DNA from: Xestospongia bergquistia
Lineage: Eukaryota > Porifera > Demospongiae > Haplosclerida > Petrosiidae
Direction: 5' to 3'
Assembly: GCA_963965975.1 (NCBI GenBank)
Contig: OZ014425.1
Coordinates: forward strand, 1,126,501-1,190,500
DNA: 64,000 nucleotides
Part shown: positions 48,035 to 58,361 of the stretch, one piece after another
How positions within the stretch are numbered: position 1 is the first letter of the stretch
Layout: each line of letters starts with the position of its first letter
Program-made: the position numbers and the translations under genes
Notes under the pieces: generated by a model
Database searches by the model: none
What the model saw: only the letters and a program-made list of their open reading frames with translations
What the model was told of the DNA's origin: nothing

Positions 48035-48895
48035 TCAGTCGTCCATTGTTGCTCTCAGACTGCACTCTGGACACAACTCCAATGAAGCTATTTCACCAGC
48101 TATATGGAGGCAAATACCACCACTAGGTACAGGGTCAGTTTTCACCTTTTTAGTCTTTGATGTCATAGACTCAGTTATTTCATCTCTGGTCCTCTTACCT
48201 GGTACTGCACTAAGTCTCACACCTCTGATACCTGGAAGATCTTGTAAAATAGTCGATAGACTGCTTTGGTTTGCTAGAACACTTTTAAGATATTGGATTT
48301 CAGTTTGAAGCTTATCAACAGTTTTTTCCATTTCGTTACATTTTTGTTTTAGAGTCTTATTCTCATTGGAAAGTGTGGACACTTGCTGTTCAAGTCCATC
48401 TAAGTATTCTTTCTTTCTTTGTCTGTTTACACGAGCAGCGATTGCATTTCTACGATTTCTCTGAATCTGATTATCACTTAGTTTTTGTCCATCTTGATAA
48501 ACTTTTACTTTAGGCTCATACAAGTCAGCCTCTTCAGACATTTGTGGCTTAGATTTATTAGATTGATTGAGCGGCTTGAGAACTTGCTTAGCTGAAGTAG
48601 ATGTTACTGGTAAAGGCGTGTCTAGAATAGGCTGACACTCGGAAGTTGAAAAGAGAGAAAACATATCTCCTGCAAATCCATCCAACAGGTCATCATTTAA
48701 CAAACCAGTACCTGGAGAAGCTATGCCTGACTCACTGCTAGAGAACTCGGAAAATGAAGGTGACTGACCGCCAGCAGGTACAACAGATTGTTCTTGGACT
48801 CCAGTTAACAGGGTCAGTTCTTCATAATCCTGACAAGCCTCTGAGAGAAGCAAATCCACTTGATTGTCTTCAATGCCTAAAGTCAAAAGATCCAT
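48035..48895 (-). CDS. CREBZF: CREBZF/Zhangfei-like bZIP transcription factor
   Basis: A single coding exon of 286 aa. The ATG at 48895 (MDLLTLGIEDNQVDLLL) follows a probable 5'-UTR splice acceptor (CCTTTAG) in the minus sense. The upstream open frame lacks an ATG. The N-terminal half is acidic and Ser-rich, typical of an activation region. The basic region NRRNAIAARVNRQRKKEYLD has Asn in place of the usual Cys/Ser (AARVNR), as in CREBZF (AARLNR). The leucine zipper runs through LEQQVSTLSNENKTLKQK and further heptads. The C-terminal block GGICLHIAGEIASLELCPEC matches the CREBZF tail [20 protein letters not shown]. By family knowledge it modulates CREB/ATF and the unfolded-protein response. 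I see no (D/E)HxY HCF-1-binding motif, which the vertebrate protein has. Confidence 0.88.
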   Translation of the reverse strand: MDLLTLGIEDNQVDLLLSEACQDYEELTLLTGVQEQSVVPAGGQSPSFSEFSSSESGIASPGTGLLNDDLLDGFAGDMFSLFSTSECQPILDTPLPVTSTSAKQVLKPLNQSNKSKPQMSEEADLYEPKVKVYQDGQKLSDNQIQRNRRNAIAARVNRQRKKEYLDGLEQQVSTLSNENKTLKQKCNEMEKTVDKLQTEIQYLKSVLANQSSLSTILQDLPGIRGVRLSAVPGKRTRDEITESMTSKTKKVKTDPVPSGGICLHIAGEIASLELCPECSLRATMDD

Positions 48896-49230
48896 ACTCC
48901 GGTATGAAACTAAAGGAAAGAAATACTCTAGGGAACCCACCAAATATATTGATGTTAGATGAAAGCTTGAATATATCCTTATAGTACAGTATCGTACGTG
49001 ATGGAGCAGAGGAATAGTCCACAGATAACGTGCTAAAGAAACAGTAATACCGAACAGTAGGTCTAATATTACTTAAAAGCACATTGCTATCAACGTTGTG
49101 TCAACGACAACATCAGTTCAGTTCTGCCCATGCGCAGTGATGACGTCTTGTTATTGCTCTAAAAATAGAAATTAGCTTTTCAGATTTCAAATCTGCAAGC
49201 TCATCAGTTTGAGTTTGGGCCTATGTAAAG
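48896..49230. promoter_or_regulatory. Divergent promoter, CREBZF / UBE2Z
   Basis: It contains CCATGCGCAGTGA (NRF-1-like, about 49128), immediately followed by TGATGACGTC, a CRE/ATF core (about 49138-49147). CTAAAAATAG, a perfect MEF2/TATA-like site, lies at about 49159-49168. All are by motif resemblance. Confidence 0.5.
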
Positions 49231-50629
49231 ATGGCTTCCCCAGAGGATGCAGACTCTGATGTTGAAGAGACTGTAGAAATAGATCTTATGAATAAAATCA
49301 AAGAAAAACCAAAATGGGACCCTTTCCAATCTCCAGATTGGGATGCACAGAAGCCTTCCAGTGAAGCTATTGTTAGAATGAAAAGGCAAATGAATTATTA
49401 TTATCTTTATAATAGGGTTTAAGTTATGTTTCACAGAGATTTACATGGAGCATTTAGTGACCCACTACCAGGAATATTTATTACACCACATGGCGATGAC
49501 ATTACTCGTGTAAGTATGTCTTTCTATCATGTATTATCCACTTTTCTCCCCTTCTCCAACACAAACAGCTTCATGTATTAATTACTGGCCCATTTGATAC
49601 ACCATATGAAGGAGGATTCTTTCATTTCATTCTTCGTTTCCCTCCCACATACCCTTACTCACCACCTAGAATCAAATTTATGACCACTGGTGGAGGAACT
49701 GTCCGATTTAATCCTAACCTATATCGTAATGGCAAAGTTTGTCTGAGTATTTTAGGGTAAGTTATGCATGTCACATTATATATAATTATTGTTATTGTAA
49801 ATTACTAAAGAGTAGAGTAGAAGAGAAAAATAATTATTTGTATAGCTAGGACTTGAACCCAAAATCTTCTGAGTTTTAGTAAGATGCTTTATGACCCTCT
49901 ATATAGTTCCTGGATGAGAAAGAACAAATACAACTAAAATCTGACTCTCTCTTTATAGCACTGACTTTGTCCAACCTAAACATATTTACTGCTCTTCCTC
50001 ATGTAGGCTTCGATATCTCAGTTGATAGAGTCTTACTAGAATTTAGAATATCCTATGTTCAAACTGTAATAGTAGCCCTCCATGCTTCTTTGAAATTAAG
50101 TAGTATACTATTGATCTTATTATAATAGGACTTGGCCTGGTCCACAATGGACACCATCTCAAAATCTAAGTAGCGTAGTAATGTCCATTCAAACCTTAAT
50201 GAACGACAAACCTATACACAATGAACCTGGATTCTCAGGTAGAGTAGGTCATGAAGTCAAAAGTTATAACGATCTAATAAGACATGAGACATTACGAGTA
50301 GCTGTTTGTGATGTCCTAGAGAGAAAACCTTATCCACCAGAAATTATGTAAGCATAAAACACATAAATATGATGAATTATTTTTTTATCATTAGGGAAGT
50401 AGTAAAGTGTTCTTTTGTAGAATATTATGATTATTATATTGCAACATCAAAAAAATATGCTCCCGAGTTGGATGGACAATCAATGAATGTGAGGATAATG
50501 TTATGAGTTTAAGTTAGATTATTTTTGTCTCTGTAGGATCCATTTAGTCTGAACTCTGGTGTTTTCAATTATAAAAAGTTATGTCAAAGATTACAAGCGC
50601 TTAATTCTGTTTATTCAAAGTCAAAATAA
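49231..50629 (+). CDS. UBE2Z: Ubiquitin-conjugating enzyme E2 Z
   Basis: UBE2Z takes ubiquitin or FAT10 from UBA6 and passes it to substrates. The ATG at 49231 starts [20 protein letters not shown]. The UBC fold is read through [40 protein letters not shown] and [11 protein letters not shown]. The active-site segment is [20 protein letters not shown], with the catalytic Cys codon at 49740-49742. Then come [40 protein letters not shown] and [14 protein letters not shown]. The C-terminus ends in VYSKSK and TAA at 50627-50629. An intron carries a tRNA-like inverted pair. The family N-terminus is shorter than in mammals. Confidence 0.93.
49843..50077. repeat. Head-to-head pair of tRNA-derived elements in a UBE2Z intron
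   Basis: The right element, 50006-50077, is 72 nt on the plus strand. It has an A-box-like ATCTCAGTTGATAGAG, a TCTTACTAGAATTTAGA anticodon arm and a B-box-like GTTCAAAC, with a partly paired acceptor (GGCT and AGCC). The left element, about 49843-49915, is on the minus strand. It carries TCTTACTAAAACTCAGA and GGGTTCAAGTCCTAGC. Both look like degenerate copies of one tRNA, probably SINE-like, not functional tRNA genes. Confidence 0.45.
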
Positions 50630-50904
50630 TCATTTTTAAAATGAATACTTAGTTTGCAGTATGTTATAGTATTCTGTGATAACATTTTTATGCATTGAAA
50701 CAGAATGCTTTTTTATCAAATCATTGGTGTAAACAAAACTGATAATATCAAGCAAATTTACCATTAATGAGTGCTGTGAGCTGTTTCAATGAAACGGAAA
50801 ATGTTGTTATCACTTTTGGTAGTTGAACATTTTGAAATGTGAAACTTATATTATCAGTCTTTATAAAATCTTTGCAAAGAGTAGATTTGTCTATTCAGTT
50901 CATC

Positions 50905-53900
50905 ATGATCTCTCCACTGTTACTAATAACTCTAATTATTGTAAGCTTTCCACTACCTAGCTCATGCCAATTGACAGAATTGTATGTCAAAAGTAGTACA
51001 GCTGCTAATGCTTCCTCTCCTGGCTCCTTGCAGTATTACCTGTGTGGCAATGGCAGTCAGTTATTATCATATTTTACACATCTTTCCCTCTCTACTTCAT
51101 CTCATCACACATTCCTGGCTGGTACTTTCTGTCTTCTCCAAAGTCATGGTTACAGGAGTATCAGTATAATGAGCATCACTATTGCTAGTGATAATCCTTT
51201 TAAACCAGCTATTATTGTCTGCAGCAATGGTGCATTGCGTCCTACAAGAGGTCTGGGTTTTCTGGACATCCCAAGTCTCACTTTAAACAACATCCAATTT
51301 CATAACTGTGGTGGAAGGCTAAGCCCATCTGCAGTTACTGGCATCAATGAATCAAATATCTATTTTCCACCAGGGCAGACAGCAGTTCTATTAATAAGCT
51401 TATGTCAATCAGTCAAGATTATCAAAACTACCATTAGTGGTACTTATTATGGGTATGCCCTCATCATTGCTTCTTCATATGATGTTTTGTTAGACACAGT
51501 GACAATAACAAGCTATAAATCATCTCCATATTGCAACATTGAACATCTGAATAACTGGGAATGTTCAGGTAGTGGCTTGTTGCTACTTTATAATATATAT
51601 GTTAAATTGGAACTACCACAAAAAGTTCTTAACATCTCTAATGTTGTCATTAGTGGCAATACAAATTATTATTCATCATTTGATGTTGAGAAGTTCATAC
51701 AAAATCGAAGTCATATTTTGGGTGTCGGTGGTTTGACTTTACTTCTTATAGAAGGTGGTTCATATCCAATATCAATTACTTTCAAAAAAGTAAAAGTGAA
51801 AGACAATATTGGTGGAGGAGGATTGTTGGTATATTTCTTAAGCGTTAATAAAGTTATTTTCCCATTTGATGCAGAGAATAATCCAGCTATCAATTTTACA
51901 TATGTTCTTTTCTCAAATAACAGTCTTACTAGACAAGGCAATGGAGTAGGGTTAGCTGTTTACATTATTTCAAAAGCTCAAGCATACTTTGGCAACACTC
52001 CTTGCATTATCTGCATTAGGAACAGTTCATTTACAGGACAAAGCATTAATTATGAAAAAAACAAGCTTGGTGGTGGAATTTACATAGCACTTTTGTTAAA
52101 TACCTCAAGTATTCCACCAATTTTATTAGATTGGATCGTTTTTCTTCAAAACACAGTTAATAAAAGTGGTTCAGCACTATATGTCCATTACTTCCCTCTT
52201 AGCAAAGATTATTGGGTTAAGAAAGATCAACAAGCTGATGTCACTCTCATTTTGAAAGATAATTACTTTTCAACTGGTAGCTTTTATCCAATGCATACAT
52301 CAAGATTATATTATACTGATATTTCAACTACTGAATTTGTGAACATAAGACTTGTAACAATTGAAAACTCAATTTTTGACTATAATTTTGGTTCTGCTGT
52401 GTCAGCATATTCAACGGTTGTCAAACTGGTTGGTAATTTGATCTTTAAGAAAAACAGAGCAGCATATGGTGGAGCATTCAACCTAAATTCTTTATCTCTC
52501 TTGATTATTGGTAAATCAACACAAGTGTTATTAAATTCAAACTCAGCTTACCTGTATGGTGGAGGGATCTATACTTATACTACTAACACTAATTATTGTC
52601 CTATACATTTTGAATCAGACAAAAGTGGTTCTCTAGTGTTTGTAAATAACTATGCTTTCCTCGAAGGTGATGCCATATACTCAAATCAGTTAAAGAGCTG
52701 TCAAGGCTTGTCAACACGAGTTAATGTTAGTGGGCAACATAAACATGTCATCATGTCTTCACCACCTAATGCCTTGTGTTTCTGCAATGCTTCTTATATA
52801 CATCATTGTAATGAACCCAAAATACTTAGCATATATCCTGGAATGACAATAAAATTAAATGTAACTGCTATTAATCAACATAACCAGAAGGTATATTCAC
52901 CAATATCAGCTAACTTAGCCACGAGCAATGTATCCTATGATCAAATGTCCCACTGGCATTTTGGTTCACAACAGAATATTCAGTCAGTGCATGAAGGCAC
53001 ATGTACAGAATTAGAGTATACACCATCTATCGGGAGAACAAATGATTCTGTGTTTCTTGAGCTTGCTGTTCTTGGAAAAATGCCATCACTGAATATTGAG
53101 CTTCAATTTGTGGAATGTCCAATAGGATTCAATGATCAAAATAACATGCACGTGTGTAGTTGTCATCCCTTTCTTTTAAACAACAAAATTTCAAACAACT
53201 GTGACATAAACACAAACTTGATCTCCCTGACACAATCTAATTCTTGGTTTGGACAAGTATACATAGACAACAATACAGATAGAGTTGTACCTGCAATTAC
53301 TCCAAATAAAAACAACACATTAGGGTATGCTCCTGTCTGCCCAACTGGTTACTGTAAGGAAGGTATTATGGAGATTAATGTAAGTGATCATGACTCTCTA
53401 TGCTATGGACACAGAACTGGAGTGTTATGTGGTGGTTGTATTGAGGGATACAGTCTAGCATTAGGCACAGTTAAATGCAAACAATGTTCATCACATGAAT
53501 TATGGATACTTATAATGTTTGCTGTTGTATCTGTGTTATGTGTGGTAGCATTGTTTGCCTTACGACTGACAATATCCGATGGTCTCTTGGGCAGCATCAT
53601 TTTCTACGCTAATGTAAATGCAATCATATTCCAGTATGGTGTAACAACTGGATGGCATTCAAAGATTGTTCATGCTTTTATTGCTGCTTTAAACTACACC
53701 TTAAATTTCAGTGTTTGCTTGTCAAATCATTTAACAGCAATTTTAAAAACAGGCCTATTTTTCATTTACCCTCTCTTTTTGTGGTTTATCGTGTTGATAA
53801 TCGTGATCATCAGTAAATACTCAACAAGAATATCCAACCTCACTGCTCATTCCTCCATTCAAATTTTGGCTACTCTCTTCTACCTTTCCTTCGCTAAATT

Positions 53901-54651
53901 ATTGCTGACTGCCATTGATATTTTTACTCCAGTTACAATCCAGACACCACATGGTGAATACATTGTGTGGTATACTGATGGTAATATACCCTATTGGAAA
54001 GATAGTGGACACTTAGTTTTGTGTGGGGTAGCTTTCTTAACTGTGTTCTTTTTATTGTTCCCTTTCTTACTATTTACAACATTTGGTTCTTTGATATTGA
54101 GATGTCGATTTCTGAGGTGGGTTTTGTTGTATGTCCGTCCATTTGTTGATGCTTATCAAGGACCTTATCGTAATCGCTGGAAATACTGGTTTGGTATACG
54201 GGTTTGGCTACTCGTTTATATGTATGGTTGTTTTGCAGGACTACGAGGTCAGAGACCAGTTCTGATGCTACTATTGCAGTTACTGCCACTGTTATTCTTC
54301 ACCTTATTACAGACTTACTTTAAGCCTTATCGTAATACACTAGTCAACCTAGTGGATCTTTCAGTACTCATTAATCTCATACTAGTCTTTGTAATCAAGT
54401 TATTTTTCATTTCCATTAATGAAGAGACACAATCTTGGCCATATTTGGAAGTACTGATCACAGTAGTGATGCTTACATTCTTTGCTATTGTGGGATATCA
54501 TGTTAAAAAGTTAGCTGAAAGAATAAGAGCTTGTCAGCAATGTCAAACTATAGTGCCTTTCAAACAAATATCTGTTGATAGAACAGACTATGAACCACTG
54601 GATAGTGACAGTGCACAATTGAGAGAGCCACTACTAGAGGACTATAAATAA
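50905..54651 (+). CDS. Large single-exon beta-helix receptor-like multi-TM membrane protein
   Basis: Predicted 1,248 aa without introns. The ATG at 50905 starts a strong signal peptide (MISPLLLITLIIVSFPLPSSC). An upstream open extension begins with GTG, so I rejected it. The long ectodomain has repeated strands of the parallel beta-helix type (VKIIKTTISGTYYGYALIIA; NNIQFHNCGG; YGGAFNL; YGGGIYTYT) and many N-glycosylation sites. A Cys-rich module follows (CPTGYCKEG, LCYGHRTGVLCGGCIEGYSL, KCKQCSSHE). Then come about eight or nine hydrophobic helices starting at WILIMFAVVSVLCVVALFAL. They include the stretch FVDAYQGPYRNRWKYWFGIR and a second PYRN word (FKPYRNTLVNLVDLS) before the final helices. 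A short cytoplasmic tail ends PLDSDSAQLREPLLEDYK, with acidic-dileucine-like sorting motifs. The function is unknown; it resembles multi-copy membrane families in sponges. AATAAA lies at about 54775. Confidence 0.85.
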   Translation: MISPLLLITLIIVSFPLPSSCQLTELYVKSSTAANASSPGSLQYYLCGNGSQLLSYFTHLSLSTSSHHTFLAGTFCLLQSHGYRSISIMSITIASDNPFKPAIIVCSNGALRPTRGLGFLDIPSLTLNNIQFHNCGGRLSPSAVTGINESNIYFPPGQTAVLLISLCQSVKIIKTTISGTYYGYALIIASSYDVLLDTVTITSYKSSPYCNIEHLNNWECSGSGLLLLYNIYVKLELPQKVLNISNVVISGNTNYYSSFDVEKFIQNRSHILGVGGLTLLLIEGGSYPISITFKKVKVKDNIGGGGLLVYFLSVNKVIFPFDAENNPAINFTYVLFSNNSLTRQGNGVGLAVYIISKAQAYFGNTPCIICIRNSSFTGQSINYEKNKLGGGIYIALLLNTSSIPPILLDWIVFLQNTVNKSGSALYVHYFPLSKDYWVKKDQQADVTLILKDNYFSTGSFYPMHTSRLYYTDISTTEFVNIRLVTIENSIFDYNFGSAVSAYSTVVKLVGNLIFKKNRAAYGGAFNLNSLSLLIIGKSTQVLLNSNSAYLYGGGIYTYTTNTNYCPIHFESDKSGSLVFVNNYAFLEGDAIYSNQLKSCQGLSTRVNVSGQHKHVIMSSPPNALCFCNASYIHHCNEPKILSIYPGMTIKLNVTAINQHNQKVYSPISANLATSNVSYDQMSHWHFGSQQNIQSVHEGTCTELEYTPSIGRTNDSVFLELAVLGKMPSLNIELQFVECPIGFNDQNNMHVCSCHPFLLNNKISNNCDINTNLISLTQSNSWFGQVYIDNNTDRVVPAITPNKNNTLGYAPVCPTGYCKEGIMEINVSDHDSLCYGHRTGVLCGGCIEGYSLALGTVKCKQCSSHELWILIMFAVVSVLCVVALFALRLTISDGLLGSIIFYANVNAIIFQYGVTTGWHSKIVHAFIAALNYTLNFSVCLSNHLTAILKTGLFFIYPLFLWFIVLIIVIISKYSTRISNLTAHSSIQILATLFYLSFAKLLLTAIDIFTPVTIQTPHGEYIVWYTDGNIPYWKDSGHLVLCGVAFLTVFFLLFPFLLFTTFGSLILRCRFLRWVLLYVRPFVDAYQGPYRNRWKYWFGIRVWLLVYMYGCFAGLRGQRPVLMLLLQLLPLLFFTLLQTYFKPYRNTLVNLVDLSVLINLILVFVIKLFFISINEETQSWPYLEVLITVVMLTFFAIVGYHVKKLAERIRACQQCQTIVPFKQISVDRTDYEPLDSDSAQLREPLLEDYK

Positions 54652-54830
54652 ATGAGTGATGACTAAGTTTATTAATATTGTTATGATTAATTTTAGTGAT
54701 AAAACATAATTATTATTATTGTAGATCTTCTAACAAGAGAATGATACCTCATCATAATAATATTTTTTGCAAAAAATAAAGAGATTTTAAAACATATCTA
54801 TTATAAATCTATTATCTAAATTGTACTAAT

Positions 54831-56601
54831 TTACATCAGTTTCTTCTTCTTCTTCTTGTTCTTTGCCTTACTCTCTTCAAGTTGTTTCTCCAGATCAATT
54901 CTTCTAGATTTCTCTACATCCTAACATAAACAATGCCCACATATTTGTATGTGTTGAATCTGGTCTAGAACTTTACCTTAGAAGGTGACTCTTCTAAAGG
55001 TCTTTTACGAGGGCTTTTCACAGGAGATTTAGTAGGGGAAGTACCAGTTAGAGATGTTGGAAGTTTTCCTTCCCATGTACCAGTACTTGCTGATGGAGCT
55101 ATGTCACTAACAGATATTACTGAATCTATTAGTAGATATTATAGTATTAGTAGAGTGTGGTACTATGACAGAGTGCTTTATAAATATTATGATTAATAGG
55201 GGCTGTTGTCAATAATTCCACAATATTAAGAATAAAACAATTTAGTGATGCAGCATTTACTAATGTACTATTTATAGTGTCAATGGAATTATATCACAGT
55301 TAGGAATCATAGAACTAAATCATAATATTTACATGTAAAATAATATTCATGATATAATGGTATAGGAACATTGACTAACCATCTCTGTTGCTAGTCCAGT
55401 GATTACATAGAGAAATATCTCTATATAACTCTTGAAATGACATGTTGTCCAAACATGCAAGTGGATCCACCACTGAACTTTGAAATTCCTGTATAACACA
55501 CTATTAGTAGAGTCTCAATTCAGTAGTATATTATAATTTACTTTAGAAAGAATCATTTCATTGTAAAATGCTTTCTCTTCAAAAGGAATAGTCTCAATAT
55601 GTTCTAGAGTAGCAAAAGATGTTATCCAAGAAATCTAATAAAGGCATTCCATTTGTCTATCTATCAATAAATTCATTAATACGCCTCTCCTTTCATTACT
55701 TCTTGATATTACTGCTCCATTATCTTTGTAATCTTTTATCTCCTTGTCTTTCTTATTAATTATACTAACAAGCTCTTTCTGTTGTCGTAGCAACTCGACA
55801 GAAACTGATAATAAAGAACTCACTAACTGATGCTTTAACTTTAGAGCAAAAATACTATCACATAATGATGTCATTAGTATAGTACAACTTACTACTAGTG
55901 GAGGGGCCTTGGAAAGGTTGAAATTCCATTGATATTGGGGCCCAGTTTTATGTTGTAGTGGACCAATAATTGAAATGATTAATTGATCACTGTTATACTA
56001 AAACATGTACCAGGAAAAGATATATAATATTAAAATGTTTCATTAGCTTACAGTAATGGTATATGTACAAGAGGAGAGAGGTCCTTCAAGGAGTCTGGAG
56101 GAGAGTTGTTGAAGAATGATTGATGATGGAGCTTCAATGTAAGGGTTGAGAGACTAAAGGAATTAAGATATTACAAACTTGACATCAATGTTGTTATAAA
56201 TACAAGATAACTTGATGTAATGATGATGTTGACAAGTTGTGATGTTACCATAGCAGCAAAAGATATGTACTTGACATTACAATGGACATTTATTTAAAGG
56301 GTTAGATTCTGGTTGCTATGGCAATAGAAACCATATTACTAATTACAGTGTGGATTCATAATAGAGAAATACATTGCTCAATTACAAGTAAAGTGTACAA
56401 CTATGTCACCTTAGATTTTTGTAGTAAGTAATGTTCAGTGATACTTTCTTCCCATATCGTTCCCAAATCAGTGACAAGAATATTGTAAGAGTCACTGGTA
56501 AATAGACCTTTGACTAAGTATGTTTTCCCCTCTATGCACAGTAATTTCCACGGCTGAGTCTCCAGTAATGGCTGTGGACTTCTCCTCCAAGCAGTAGCCA
56601 T
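54831..56601 (-). CDS. NHEJ1: Non-homologous end-joining factor 1 (XLF/Cernunnos)
   Basis: XLF forms filaments with XRCC4 that bridge DNA ends for ligase IV. The ATG at 56601 starts MATAWRRSPQPLLETQPWKL. The XLF head fold follows: LLCIEGKTYLVKGLFTSDSY and ILVTDLGTIWEESI. Further exons encode APSSIILQQLSSRLLEGPLS, LIISIIGPLQHKTGPQYQW and NFNLSKAPPLV. The coiled-coil stalk contains RQQKELVSIINKKDKEIKDY and KDNGAVISR, matching the DLEIQDYQESGA region of human XLF. A Ser/Pro-rich tail (SPTKSPVKSPRKRPLEESPS) leads to a basic C-terminus (KNKKKKKKLM). This is the position of the Ku-binding motif (KKxxxLF) in vertebrates. The stop is 54831-54833. The gene is minus-strand and shares a promoter divergently with AGAP. 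Confidence 0.85.
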
Positions 56602-56952
56602 ATGGTATGAGGAGTTAATATTTTCTTTTAAAATTAGATAGACCACGCCTTGACCACGCCTAAAAATAAAAGGAAATTTCGAAAATAACTAAGACCTCGT
56701 TGGACAAACCGCTAGTCTTAGAGCCCAGCACTGATTTGTGAGCCGAAGACAGTTGATACACCTATTTTGTTTCTTTCACTTACTCAAAAGTTGTCTTTCT
56801 ATGTGCTAACACTTGGATTCTCCCTCGAGAGATACTTCAGGAATTTGAAGCTTGAGGTAAAAAAATTTCTCTCAATTTATCTTTCAATGTTCCATTAGAA
56901 TTCATTTCTCGCTATATTCTAGAAGGACTATTAACGTTGAACCAAGGCAGCA
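56602..56952. promoter_or_regulatory. Divergent promoter, XLF / AGAP
   Basis: A 351-bp segment separates the two opposing start codons. No clear core element was assigned. Confidence 0.35.
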
Positions 56953-58301
56953 ATGAACTCACCCAATCCAGATTTTGAGGAGATCAACATTCAAGATGTT
57001 ATAGGAGGTTACTATCAATTTTTTCAAAACTTATCAGAACTTCGTGAAACAGTTGAATCAGCTAATGATATTGGGAACTCATCGCGTGATATTCTTCACA
57101 GTTTACTTGACCAATTAGAAAGTAAGGGCACTATAATTTAGTCATTTGGCAGGTACACAATATATTTCACTTTTATTATGATTGAAAAGATTATTGTAGT
57201 ATATTTGAACTTAACAATATATATAAATTTGTTACTTATTTAGCATCATTTGTTAGTTCTCATTTGTTATTTCATTTATTCCCTATCGTTAAACATGTGA
57301 ACAGGTTTATTCATTCGTCCTTTCATTGATCCGTTCATTTACTTGTTTATCCACTTGGCCATTACTAGTCATCCTCATTTTGTCCTATTTGATTCCATCC
57401 CACTCAATAACCAGAACAATTGCTTAATTAATACCAAATATATCATTACCTGTGTGTATCCTATACCACTTATGGGTTCACATGAACTATAAATGTACAT
57501 GTATACATGTACATGTTTTCATGTACTACATGTAGACATGTACATGTTTTCATGTACTACATGTATACATGTGCATGTTTTCATGTACTATATTGTACAT
57601 GTTATTATTACTACTTAAGAGAGTTATGAATTCTAGTACAATTCCATAACAAGGGTTGATTTAATTTAACACTGGAAATGGTGTCTATAATCTGTTGTTC
57701 ATCACTACACACACACGCACACACACACACAATGCAGGGAAAGAGATCTTAGCAGTGACTATTAGCACACTTGACCTAGAACTGGAGTGTTAAGGTCATT
57801 CATTGCTCTGATGTTTACTAGTCTAAACATTGCTTTGAATGAGTGATCTTAACAGAATGGTTGTGATAATATAGTCTTCTGTATATCTAGTGATGCTATG
57901 TTATAATGAAATCAACAATCTTTAGTGTCTCAACCAGCTGGCACCTATACTCTTTATAAAGCTATTAGCATTGTTGTGTAGAGAAATAAATTACCTTACA
58001 CTTATACAAGTGTTAGTTGTAATAAGATAACAGTTTGTAGGTGGTGTTGTCCATATAAATGTTGTCAATGTAGATAAACAGTGTACTAGTGCCTGCTGGA
58101 TAATTGCTATGAACACATTGAGTGGTATACCTTGACCAGTAACTGTGAGTGGCATTGCTTTGATATCCTCATATATGAGTTGTTACTTTAACACAACTCC
58201 ATTGTGTTAAAATGTTAACAATAACTAGATGATCATTCCTGTCATGAGTGCATACTCTGACATATTTTAATGTAGGATATATATATGTGTATGTATGTAT
58301 G

Positions 58302-58361
<60 letters not shown>

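Noticed and set aside
50006..50077. Functional tRNA gene
   Set aside because: The acceptor and anticodon stems have mismatches and the B box is degenerate, so a tRNA-derived relic is more likely.
50839..50904. N-terminal extension of the beta-helix membrane protein
   Set aside because: The extension begins at GTG. The first ATG, at 50905, gives a clean signal peptide.
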